Assembly (NCBI GenBank): GCA_029582165.1
Contig: CM055892.1
Coordinates: forward strand, 6,067,254 to 6,131,253
Length of the DNA stretch: 64,000 bases
Direction: 5' to 3'
Source of the DNA: Portulaca oleracea
Taxonomy: Eukaryota; Streptophyta; Magnoliopsida; Caryophyllales; Portulacaceae
Both the position numbers and the translations under genes were made by a program. The notes under the pieces were generated by a model. That model was given only the letters and a program-made list of their open reading frames with translations, was not told where the DNA came from and did no database searches. Shown piece by piece: positions 45,876 to 56,935 of this stretch (position 1 is its first letter; each line of letters starts with the position of its first letter).

Positions 45876-46466
45876 AGGGAAATTGGATGGTAATATACCG
45901 ACTTTTGGGGGTGTTGAATAACAATATACCGACCTTCATTTTTGGACAGTAATATCACTGACCTTTATACTTTGGTGACATTAATGTACCTTCAAGGATT
46001 TTGCCCGATCATCATCTCTTCATGTTCCTCAGAGAAGCTATCTCCTCCATCAATTTTTCCCACTTCATCAGTGAAATCATGCTTTATCTCCTTCACAAAT
46101 GTCTTTTTGCTGTTTTGCTCGATCTTCATCTCTTCCAGTTTAGCAACTTATACCTCGACTTTTTCTTCCATTAATTTTATCAATTTTATCAAATTGATAA
46201 TAAATTGCGTATGATCACAAACTAATGCTTTATTGATTTTCCCACTTCATCAGATAAAGCATGATTTCATTGATGAAGTGGGAAAATTGATGGAGGAGTA
46301 GCTTGTCTGCTGAACTGGAAGAGATGAAGATCGGGCAAAATTCTTGAAGGTACATTAATGTCACCAAACTATAAAGGTCAGTGATATTACTGTTTAAAAG
46401 TGAAGGTCGGTATATTGTTATTCAACACCCCTAAAGGTCAGTAAATTACTGTCCAATTTCCCTAAT
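45876..46466. mobile_element. Foldback/MITE nested in the CACTA element
   Basis: Arms of about 220 bp are inverted copies. The left begins TTAGGGAAATTGGATGGTAA and the right reads the same reversed. Within the arms GGTCGGTATATTGTTATTCA and TTCCCACTTCATCA recur inverted. A loop of about 100-150 bp joins them. Short A/T-rich flanks hide any target duplication. Confidence 0.85.
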
Positions 46467-46539
46467 TTTTATTGGCATAAAAAAAAATTGACTATCATTC
46501 AAATATTTAAGGGTTGCCTAATATTCCTTAAAGCAATAC

Positions 46540-46790
46540 CAACATAAGAAATTTAAATGTTGGTAATAAGTCTATTATACCAACAGAAAATTTATTTGTT
46601 GGTAATTAATACAATATTAATACCAACATATATGATTTTGATCTGATGGTAAAACGTTCATAATACCAACAAATGAATCAGTTGTTGGTAATTCAATAGT
46701 AATACCGACAATTAATATATATGTTGGAAAAAGGGTAGTTTTAACAACAGAAAAATAATCTGTCGCTAGCTATCTGCTGGTAAAAGCCCA
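46540..46790 (+). repeat. CACTA subterminal repeats, right
   Basis: About ten ACCAACA/TGTTGGTA words in both orientations, mirroring the left end. Confidence 0.86.
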
Positions 46791-46835
46791 TTTTTTTGTA
46801 GTGAGAGGAAAAGAGATGAAAGGTAGTGAGAAACG

Positions 46836-46854
46836 TGTGTGTGTGTGTGTGTGT

Positions 46855-46896
<42 letters not shown>
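46836..46896 (+). repeat. (GT)n(GA)n microsatellite
   Basis: About nine GT followed by about twenty GA units, just outside the CACTA element. The element appears to have inserted into a purine-rich simple repeat. Confidence 0.95.
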
Positions 46897-46899
<3 letters not shown>

Positions 46900-48030
46900 T
46901 GGCAGTTGAGTTGGAATTAGGGTTGAGTTTTGAGAGGGGAGAATGAACATTACCATATCAGAGGAAGGAGTGCATAGATTTGGGAGTTTTGAGGGGTCTA
47001 GTTGCGGGCCATTGATAGAATTTGTAGTTGATTTCTTTTTCTTTTGAATTTTCCTTTTTTTCTTTCTTTCTTTTGGGCCAAAAGGCAAGTAGGCCATGGA
47101 AAGTAAACTCTAACATACATTTAATTCCATTTTCTACTTCTTTTAGCATTTTTATTTTATTGTTACTAATTTTGGGAATTAAAATTGAAAAGATAAAATA
47201 AACAAAAACCTAATTAATGTAACAATGTTGTATGATAATTTGTGAGAATTTGGGAAGTATTGTTAAATCTAAAATTTTGATAATTATTTTTTTTTTATCA
47301 AAATTAGGTTGTCATAATTAAGTAAATAAAAAAATGAAATTATGTTTTAGATTGCCTAAACATATTAAAGTTTAGCAACCAAGGAAAAAAAACTACAAGT
47401 TCCCATTTAATGTTTTCTATGGATTTTGACTTTTGGTTGCTAGAAAAATTATACAAAAGCCAAATTTCCATGATTCCATCAAACCATTTGGAAATTGGTA
47501 TTTTAGCCTATCTAGGTTAATGGTTGGACGTTATTGCTCTATAGTTGATAGTCTCGCGCTTTGTTAATTGTTACAGTAATAACCGTCCAACAAGTCACGG
47601 TTACTCACAACCATTCAACAAAATTGGCGGTCAAATGGGAGAAACTCATCTGTCCCACCATCCTAATTTATGGCATCGTGGGGGTGAAATTGTATGAGTG
47701 AAGAACTGCTCATTACTCTTCTATAAAAGGAGGGCACTCAGAGAATTGAAATGGTTGGCAAAAATCTGGATAAGAAGACGAAGGAAGCGGCATAAAACAA
47801 GGCAAGAGCCAAGCACATGACGCCTATTCCAAAACTCAAAATTGAGACGATAGAACCATCAAAGGTATCAAAATCTATCAAAATGGGTTGTTCAAATAGT
47901 CACTCTTTGTAATAGGTTGTCTCGCTTCTTCCAAGTTTCGATCAATAATGGTCATTACTCCATGGTGGCCAACAGTACCTGGGTATCTCCAAAGTCATGA
48001 TGCCAAACCCCGATTGCAGCACAGGCCATA
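46897..48030. other. Intergenic
   Basis: AT-rich; no gene or element recognised. The last 50 bp may be a very worn start of the 42-bp array. Confidence 0.5.
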
Positions 48031-48608
48031 AAATCGTGTCCTTCGTAACCCATAAAAATTGAATCCTTGCGGATCCCTGGGTTTGTAAAGACCCATAAAC
48101 ATGGATCCTTGCGGATCCCGGGTTGGTAACTACCCACACAATTCTCGATTCTTAGGAATCCTGGGTTTATAAAGACCCATAAAGAATGGATTCTTAGGAA
48201 TCCCGGGTTTGCAAATACCCATGATCTTGGGTCTTTAGGGATCCTGGTCTTTTCCGGTAATCATAACACTCGGGTCTGTTAAGACCTTGATGCTTGTCGA
48301 ATCACAAACTCATGGATTCTTAGGAATCCCGACTCCTTCGGGAACCCATTAAAATGGATTCTAAGGAATCCCGGGTCCTTCGAGACCCCAAAAACTATAT
48401 TCTTAGGAATCTTGGCTCCTTGCAGAACCATAAAACTTGGATCCTTGCGGATCTCGGCTCCTTGCGGAACCATAAAAATGGGATCTTTTGGGATCTCGGA
48501 CCTCTCGGGGCCCATTAAATTTGGATTCTTCGGAATCCCGGCTCCTTCGGGAACCCATTAAAACTTGGATCCTTATAGGTTTCGGATCTGTAACAAGCCA
48601 TAAAATTT
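48031..48608. repeat. 42-bp tandem array of paired hairpins
   Basis: About thirteen units of 40-44 bp. Each unit has a first small palindrome (GGATCCTTGCGGATCC, GGATTCTTAGGAATCC, GGATTCTTCGGAATCC), then a second (GGGTTTATAAAGACCC, GGCTCCTTCGGGAACC, GGCTCCTTGCGGAACC), then a spacer CATAAAA(A/T)T. Stems vary between units but base pairing is mostly kept. On the minus strand 42 bp equals 14 codons, and open stretches read repeats like EIRKDPSFMVLQGA (48279-48515). No start, signal or longer gene supports a protein. Confidence 0.85.
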
Positions 48609-49261
48609 AGGTTTTGAGGCATACAGGTCTTGGATAATTGAAACAAGATGACAAATTTTAGGTTCATGCATGTTTGCTGTGGTGCTGAAATGGCGCTAGG
48701 TGGCCATATGGAAACATTACAGTAAATATGGATATGGGTTGTTTGAAGGAAAATGTTCAAAGCCTGACGTTTTTGATTGGCTATTAGATGATTCTAAATT
48801 ATTATTCAATTTTAATCAAGATGAGATGCCTTCTGTCATTGCAAGTTCATTTCAATTGCATTCAATAAAACAAAAATATTATTGAATTACTTAAGATTTT
48901 AAATTGTTATATAAGATGACAGTACAAGAAAATTGAAAGAGAAAATAAATTAAAGTGTCTGGTTTACAATACAGTAGACAAGGGGCTTTAACAAATGATT
49001 ATTCGCTAAGCAGGCAATACTTATGCTTTCATGACATAATCATCTTGATATATATATATATATTACGGCGTCTAAATATGATGAGAACCAAATGAAAAGG
49101 GACGCAATTCAAATTGTTTAGTCTCTGGATTTAGTTGTCTAAAGAGCAAGAAATCAAGTGTTGGCCTAACAAAGTATATGTAAGTTGAAATGGGGTGTAC
49201 TATTGTAGTACAATTCTGAAAAGAGTTTGTGTCTTCCATTCGTAAACTATGATGACAGGCC
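48609..49261. other. Intergenic
   Basis: AT-rich with a short (AT)n at about 49050-49062. No gene seen. Confidence 0.5.
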
Positions 49262-50402
49262 TAGGGGCGGATCCAGCTTATTGTGAGTGGAGTCAACTGA
49301 CTCCACTGGAATTTCGAAGAAAAAAAAAGTATGCGTTTGAAAAAAAAGTAACAAATTCAGTATATATGTAGAAAATACGTAATTAGACACATTAATTGAA
49401 TGGTAGTCTAGTGGTTCGCATGTATGTGCTATTACCAATGATGCGCAAGTTCAAAGCCGAATGGATGTAATGTTTGGATTTTTTAACTCACTGCTTCCCC
49501 CATTCATTAGAGTAGGGATATATTCAAGTCCTAGCAAAATCATCAATAGGAAAATTGTAGCTTTGTGGTAGTCCATTGATTTATTATTATTAGCAACTTG
49601 TAAGATGTGGGTTCGAGACTTGCTAAATGCTCTAAGATTTGGATTTTTTTTCCTGTTTTTGTATTCTCAATTCTCTAGTTACGACTAATTCATTTTCAAT
49701 TCTGTTGACATTTTATTATTCTCAATTTTCTAGTGGCTAAGTTTGGGTTTGCATTTTAAATTGTTTTGTTATTTGTAAACTAAGTCAATATAATCAAATT
49801 TAAATTGCTAATTGATTGGATGCATAACTTACTGTTTTTCTGTGTGATTTTTGAGATTGTCAATTTTTGAGATTTCAAATGCTTACTTGCTAGCTAATTG
49901 AATTATTAGATGTCTAATTTACTCAACTTATTAATGAATCAATGTGATTAAATTGAAATTTGAGACACTCGCCTTTCACTTGTATTGGTTTTGTGACACT
50001 CTCAATTCTTTATTTGTTGGTTCTTTTATATTTTAGGGTTATGTTCTTTACTTTCGTCCCTTATAGAGAGTCACCAAAACTAACTTTAAGAGTCCAATGT
50101 ATCTAGAAAATTGGGTAGAAAAATCATATTTGGAAAAATATACCATTTCACCTAGTAGGAAAAAAGGAGAATATTTTAAAAGGTAAATCAAAATATTTCA
50201 TTCATTAATTAAGGGTACCATGAGTATCTTACTTATTGGAACCGTAAAATTGACAAATAAAAAGGGACAAGATAATTAGGAAATTTGCACTCATTTAGGG
50301 TCTAGGGACGAAGGTAGTATATATTTATTACAATTAAACTTTAGTTTGTTTTAGCAAATTATTGTTGACTCCACTCACTTTGGATCTTGGATCCGCCACT
50401 TA
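49262..50402. mobile_element. Nonautonomous hAT-like element
   Basis: Imperfect terminal inverted repeats of about 35 bp: left TAGGGGCGGATCCAGC...GTGAGTGGAGTCAA; right, reversed, TAAGTGGCGGATCCAAG...GTGAGTGGAGTCAA. ATGACAG lies on both sides, close to but not exactly abutting the ends. About 1.14 kb, no coding capacity. GGCGGATCCA-type ends are typical of plant hAT miniature elements. Two internal stretches resemble worn pol-III boxes. Confidence 0.72.
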
Positions 50403-50574
50403 TGACAGCAAAACAATGACATGCAAATTGAAGATGTACATGTCCATTAAAACCAGTGGATACCCATACATGTAAAGTTAATTGAATTGGACATAACAAC
50501 AGATGTTTTGTGTTCATGAATTATGCTTTTACTAGATAATAAATAGTGAAAAGGCAAAATTATAATTTGGTTTA

Positions 50575-51702
50575 GAACTACGTTGACTTGATCTCAACAA
50601 GGGTACGTAGGAAACCGGATGTTATTTTTTTTGGGTTCAGTCACAAATCCAAAAATTTCCAAATTATATTTTTTGGGTCAACATTCGACTCCTATTTTTG
50701 TAAGGGACAAATCATACTTGGTCAAGTTACGAATTCGAGCCAAATTACCCAAGCTCCACAAAAATGTCAACCGACCTTGTCAAATTTTCAAGTCCTCCAA
50801 GCGGATCGAATTTGAGCCAAATAAAAATACCCAAGCTCACAAAAAAGTCCCGCTCTAACAAAAAAATCTAAAATATCTATTTTTGACCCTATGTTACGTA
50901 TTACGTCTGACATAAACGGATAAACAGGTCATTTGTTCAAAGATACAGGTTATCCTGTCAAATAGGCAAGTCCGCCAAATGGACCCAAAATAAGCCCAAT
51001 AAAGTGTCGGAGCTCACAAATTCTCCCCCCACTCTTAAAATGGTCAGATTCCAGATTATATGACTTATAATAACAAAATGTCTTCCTGTAACTAAGACAA
51101 GGGGACCCCGTTACAGGTTTTCCTGTCAAATTTCAAGTTCGCTTAATGGACCAAACACGAGCCATACAAAAAGTCTAATCTCACAAATATTCCCCCATTT
51201 GTTAAAATGGCCAATTTCAAGTCTCTTGCAATTTGTGGTTACGAAATGTTTTCCTGTAACCAAAACGAGTCAGCTCCGATACAAGTTTCCCTGTTCTATT
51301 CTAAGTCCATTAAATGGACCAGACCTGAGGTAAACACAAAGTCCAAGCTCTCAATTTTTTCTCCCACTGTCATAAAGGGTCGTATTTCAAGTTTATACGA
51401 CATTTGGTTACATAATATAGTTTTCCTGTAACCTGAACAAACCAAATTTAAACTCCATAAAATTGTCCTATTTAAATTTTAAGTCCGTCAAATGGACCAA
51501 ACCCGAGCCAAACACATATCCTAGCTCACGAAAAAGATCATTCGCTTTCCTAAAAAGCCAAATCCCAAATTTATATAGCCTACGGTTACATAATATAATA
51601 TTTTGTAACCAAAACTGACTAAATCCAAACTCCACAAAATTATATAGACTCAAAATGGGTCCAGAACTACGTCAATTTGATCTCAACAAGAGTACGTAGG
51701 AA
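50575..51702 (+). repeat. Array of about 170-bp repeats between direct repeats
   Basis: A segment of about 40 bp with GAACTACGT, TTGATCTCAACAAG and GTACGTAGGAA occurs at about 50575-50613 and again at 51663-51702. Between them four or five degenerate units recur at about 165-175 bp. Each has TTTCCTGTAAC, CAAGTCCGTCAAATGGACC, a GAGCC motif, AGCTCACAAA and a TATATGACTTATGGTTAC-like stretch. No coding capacity. Confidence 0.78.
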
Positions 51703-52400
51703 GCCCATAAAAATAAATATGGCCTATGGGTGCAATCGACAAGTCAAATTAAATCATCCGACCCCATGAAGGACTAAGTCGGAAAGTAATAAAAAATTTA
51801 CGGAAAGGCTGTAATATTAACTTGGCCAAAATTTACCTCGACTAAAAATGAAAAGGTGGTCGGATCAAAAGCTGATGTAAATTTACCTCGACTAAAAATG
51901 AAACAAAAGAAGGAAAGACAGTTAAACAAAGCGAGTTGGAATCAAAAGGTGGTCTCCCAAACAGGGACGTAATTAAGGAGGTTCATCCTCTTCAATAGGG
52001 TCGTAATCAATAAAAATAATAAACCGATATATACAAAAATATGTCGGGAGATTGTGTAGGCAATTTATTTAATTTGATTTTATGTTATTAATTTTTTTGC
52101 TCAACAAGTATATGATTTTTTTTAATTGTGACTAGGTCATGTTGGTATTGGTTCAACCGTGACCCGAGCATCCAATCTAATTCGATCAAACTGGCCCAAC
52201 CGATCGGCGCAATAGGTTTGTGACCATGTCGGTTCTGACAACATAGCCCTTGATCCATCAATTCACATTTTGCCGTATATGGGAAAATAGCGAACCCTAT
52301 AATAAATAATACAATCCACCTTTTTCTTTCTTTTTTTTGGGGGGGGGGGGGGGAGGGGGGAGGCAAGTGAAAATATATGTAGAACCTAATGGTAAGTGTA
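51703..52400. other. Intergenic before the LTR
   Basis: A 23-bp phrase (AAATTTACCTCGACTAAAAATGAAA) occurs twice at about 51830-51855 and 51879-51904. A G run interrupted once by A lies at about 52338-52362. No gene seen. Confidence 0.5.
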
Positions 52401-53104
52401 TGTTGGAAATATGGGGTAATGCGGTCACTTGTACAAGATGAGGGATCACTTAGGTAACTAGGAGTCGAGGGTGAATCCATCTCCCCTTAAGACTTATTCA
52501 CTAGACCGCAAATAGACTTAAGGGTAAAACTTAACCTCTTGTAAGCAAAGTACAAGATTTCTCATGGACTCTCAAAGAATGTTGCTGCAGTCTACTCCTC
52601 AAAGAGTGTGTTGAATCTCTCTAGAAACTTGAAGAAGATGTTGTGATGGTGTATAGATGAATGAAGAATTCATCCATTATTTATAGGGTTCTTGGAGTCA
52701 ATCAAAGCATTCAAACCTGCCATAAACAAGATGCTTGATTTTTGGGATGTGTCTTTGAAACATAAAGATGATATATTGACTGATATCTCAGTCAATAATC
52801 ATCCCTAGCAATGATCAAATCACATTTACACCGAAGCATAAATCAAGGGATTTCGAATAGAAACTTGATTGGACTTCAACATGATCCGTGTTGACCTCAG
52901 CATGGACCGTGTTGATCAGACACGATCTGTGTTACCCCTGTACAAGTGTTCTATACTTTCTGGAAGTCAACACGGTCCATGTCACACTAGACATGATCCG
53001 TGTTGGCCCTGTTTCCTTCATTCAGTTGGTTTTTGACATTCCCGATTAATCCCAAGCTTAAACCTTACACCCTTATGCTTCTTAACTCTTGAAATACTCC
53101 AACA
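52401..53104 (-). repeat. LTR (probably Ty1/copia 3' LTR) on the minus strand
   Basis: Bounded by TGTTGGA and TCCAACA (7-bp terminal inverted repeat), 704 bp. A TATAAATA lies on the minus strand at about 52678-52685. A polypurine tract GGCAGGGGAT lies immediately outside 53104, which makes this a 3' LTR with the body to the right. It contains worn palindromes such as AACACGGTCCATGTCACAC (52968-53000). The matching 5' LTR is not in the window. Confidence 0.7.
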
Positions 53105-55850
53105 ATCCCCTGCCATTTCAAGAGTTCCACTTGAAATAGCCTGGGACCCCTTATTTGGGTAAAATTACCCCCACCATACATGGCACCTTCTAGAGAACTC
53201 AAACACCTGAGAAATCAAGGAGTTAGTATGCGTCATGAAAGTGTCTCTCGACTTGAACTTTCACTTAGTGTATGTAATTACAATTAGTCTGAATGCCAAA
53301 GCAGACAAAGCTTTGAACTTTACATCCTTATTTGACTAACTGGATACATATCATACATACAACTCAAACCTTGCTTAAAAAATGACACTATTTATAAACC
53401 GACCATGTGTACATTACCCTCTGCAAAGACAATCAAGCACATCCTTAGGCTATCCGAAGCGGCCCAGTTCACGTCTTTGCATAAGCAAACTTTTACGCTC
53501 CTGTAACTGAGCTCCCCATCTTAAAATTTTCAAAGTCTGTTAATGAGTCATAGACTCAAACCCCCTTCATTAGGGTCCTTGAGCATCACTTAACCTTAGG
53601 ATGAATCATAGAATTGATGCTCCAATTGTCCAACAACGTCGTCGACCAATGAACTCAAGACTTGACCACATATGTCAAGTGTGAGTTAGAGCTCCGTTGT
53701 TGACAATTTGTGAATGGGCTTTACTCCCATCCCCCTTATCAAGGATCACTATATAATCTTGTGACCTTGTGAGAATTTGATCATGATACTTTTGAGCGCC
53801 CTCTTTATCTAAGATCACTAGATATATACATATCTTTCAATGACCTTACTTATCATGATCATATCTTAAACTTGACATTTCTTCCCATAATCATAGTTGT
53901 GATTACACCACCACACTAAAGGGTTAGGTAAGAAATATTTTACCCCTCGTCATAATACGACTAAACCATCGCATTATAGGTTTTGGTAAAATTTAAATGT
54001 TGTCTTTATATGAGTTCATAGTTGAACTTACAAACCAAATGCTTTAGTAGGCGGCAAGCCTTTGAACTACACATTCTTTTGTAATGCTTACAAAAACTCA
54101 TGAACTCAAAACTTTGATTATATCCTTATCCAAATAGCATGGATAATTCTCATAATCTTTATATAGACTTTTTAATAATATAACTATAAACTTGTCCAAA
54201 ATGTTGAACTACTTGTATAGTTACCTTGAAAGAAATGTTTACAAGATCAAAATTTCTTTTGATTTTCCGCATTCATTTCCTTATCACTATGCCCTTATCC
54301 AAGCATCTTTGATTACATATCCACAACTTGTATCTTAGAACAACCTTATAAATTAAATTAACATTTAACTTTCCATGTTCTTTGCATAACTATATCCAAA
54401 TAACTTTTGAATTTCATAGTTATAACCTATCGCCTTGGAACCTTATAAATCAAACTAACATTTGATTTTTATGTTCTTTGTATAACTATATCCAAACAAC
54501 TTTGGATTTCATAGTTATAGCCTTTGTATGAATCAAAATAAGTATTTGATTTCCCATGGAAGAAGAAACATCTTCCAACTTAAACTTGAAGAATCACTTA
54601 AGTAAACATGGAAATTAAAATTCCATCTTATGTGTAACTTAAACCATTACACTTTCAACCATTTGCTACAAACTTGAACACCATATGTAATGAAACTATT
54701 ACACATCTTTAACATTGGCTATGTGAGGATGGACCTCCATGATCTTGGATGATCATCTTATAGTTATACGACCTATTCTTATATGATGAAACATCATTCT
54801 AATTAAGTCATATCTCCTTATATATGATTAGATCCACTTCTTAAATGTTAAACCGTGGAACTCATAACCATTCATCTTGTATGTCAATCTTACTTATAAA
54901 TAAATCACTTAAAGATGAATCGGTCAAATGTATATAAGAGACATATACATTTTGCTTTGTAGCAAACTTAACCAAATCATGCATATCAAGCATGCAAACT
55001 TAATTCATAGACTATTAGCAAATGAAGTCATGATCATCCAATTTTACAACACATGAACTTAAGTAAGCATCATGCGTTCAAAATATATGATCATGCACAT
55101 AGTCCAACATGCATACATTATGCAACTTATATTATAGTAGATACATACTACTTAAATTCATACATGATGAACACTTATAATCTCACAAAATGGCAGTAAA
55201 ACCAAATACATGTATTCAACTTAAACACATGAATATATTGAATAATGATTATCCTTGCATCTTACATAATCATATACTTAACAAGCCTTAACCATATGCC
55301 TCAATATGTAAGCCACATATATTTGCATACAAACCATACAAAGTATGAACCTTCTCATTAACATTTACTTATTTCACGAAGAAACATTACGCACGAAATA
55401 AATACTTAACAAGAAAATCATCTTGATAATAACAAGATCTTTGAACATGAGAAGCTTGCACGTAATCTACTTTTGAACAAATTTCTGTCTAAGTTACTTA
55501 TGACACACACAAAGCCATTATGCTTATAATAATCACATGAACTGACATTATTTCTTATTTGGCTATGCTAAACTTATTGAAACATTTTTATGCGTGAAAA
55601 CTTAATTACTACCATGACAAACAAGAAATATACATTTCTACTTGTACTCATATGAACAAAATGCCTTATTCATATCTTAAAAAAAAAAAAGGAAAACCAT
55701 GTCATGACTAACTTATTCACGCACTACAATCATATGAATTAGCTTGATCTCATACTTTAAGCAAAGTTAACATAAGCACTTAATTAGCATCATATGATTA
55801 CTTTTGAACTTGTCATGCCTCAAACATAAAAAGTCAACAATTAGATGCTG
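53105..55850. other. Noncoding interior, probably of the LTR element to the left
   Basis: About 2.7 kb, AT-rich, without an open frame of 60 codons on either strand and without retroelement motifs. If it belongs to the LTR at 52401-53104, that element is a large noncoding derivative or very old. Confidence 0.5.
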
Positions 55851-55855
55851 ATCCC

Positions 55856-55872
55856 GGGAGCATGATGCTCCC
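55856..55872. repeat. Palindrome at the edge of the FAR1/Ulp1 unit
   Basis: GGGAGCATGATGCTCCC is a perfect 8+8 palindrome around one base. It contains ATGCTC, the core of the minisatellite that fills the unit to its right, and is followed by GC-rich sequence unlike its AT-rich surroundings. It could mark the left end of the MULE, but no partner is visible. Confidence 0.4.
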
Positions 55873-56445
55873 TGAGCCCGACCCACATTAGCTTCCGCGC
55901 CGCCCAATGAAAAGAAAAGAAATGAAAGAAGGCCAAATAATTATCGCGACCCAAGAGAAAGAAAAAGAAAAGAAATCAAATATTGTGCATGAAAACGGTT
56001 ACATATTAAAGAAAGAAATCAAAATCATTCAAACAAACGAAAATCCCAGAAAAACGAAATTCCCAGAAAAAATGAAAATCAAATCCTAGAAAACAATTCC
56101 ATTTAGATGATTGGCGAGAAAAACGAAATTACCCGAAGATTTTTCCATCTATTTTTCCGATAGTTTCATCTATACAGAAAGAAAGTGATAAGAGGAGAAA
56201 AGAAAATTATGGATCAAGATCAAGCAAATTCAACGAAAAACGACATCATTCAAACTCAAACAGGTAAAACGTTAAACAATTTACATTGTTGAAGGACGAT
56301 TTCATATTATCAACAATTACACTTAATGTGTTTGATCCTTTAAATCTGCAGAAACATCCACCCAACATTCGAGTGCAAAAACACTGCACATAGATGAATC
56401 TGATGATGATTCACGAGAAGAAGGTACATAGATATTGTTTTGTTA

Positions 56446-56935
56446 AAAGAACAATGTTCATACTATACATATAGAAAAAGAATGCTCATAACATATAACT
56501 ATTATGCTTATCATGTAGAAGTAGAATGCCCATATCAAATATAGTTAATTAGTAAGACAATGCTCATTACATAAAGTCATAATGCTCATGATCTATCATT
56601 ACAATGCTTATGACCTGAAAGGACAATGCTCATGACTTATAATGACAATGCTCATAATGTACAAGGCAATTGCTCATGTCCTATCACTACAATGCTCATG
56701 ACTTATAATGACAATGCTCATGACCTAATTTTATACTCATGTTGATGCTCATAATGTACAAGGAAATTGCTCATGACATATTAAAAATAGTTTTGCTCAT
56801 ATACTAGAACTATTATGCTCATAACCTACAAGGCTAATGCTTATAAGTCTCTACACAAATGCTCATAGTGTACAACTTTAATGCTCATAACATATAACTA
56901 TTATGCTCATCATCTAGAAATAGAATGTTTGTAAT
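56446..56935 (+). repeat. 22-bp minisatellite in transposase intron 2
   Basis: About twenty degenerate units built on AATGCTCAT plus 13 variable bases (e.g. GACTTATAATGAC, AACCTACAAGGCC). They fill the intron between exons ending 56423 and starting 56968. Confidence 0.92.

Larger units (their letters stand above)
41550..46803. mobile_element. CACTA (En/Spm) element carrying host gene fragments
   Basis: Ends are perfect 13-bp inverted repeats CACTACAAAAAAA, flanked by the 3-bp duplication AGA (41547-41549 and 46804-46806). The first about 350 bp and last about 250 bp are packed with ACCAACAG/CTGTTGGT words in both orientations, the usual transposase-binding subterminal repeats. No transposase is present, so the element is nonautonomous. 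It carries a JmjN exon fragment (42399-42590) and a spliceable GASA fragment (44431-44835). A separate foldback element (45876-46466) sits inside it. Confidence 0.93.

Noticed and set aside
53105..55850. Hidden copia polyprotein behind the LTR at 52401
   Set aside because: No open frame of 60 codons and no RT, integrase or gag motif on either strand.
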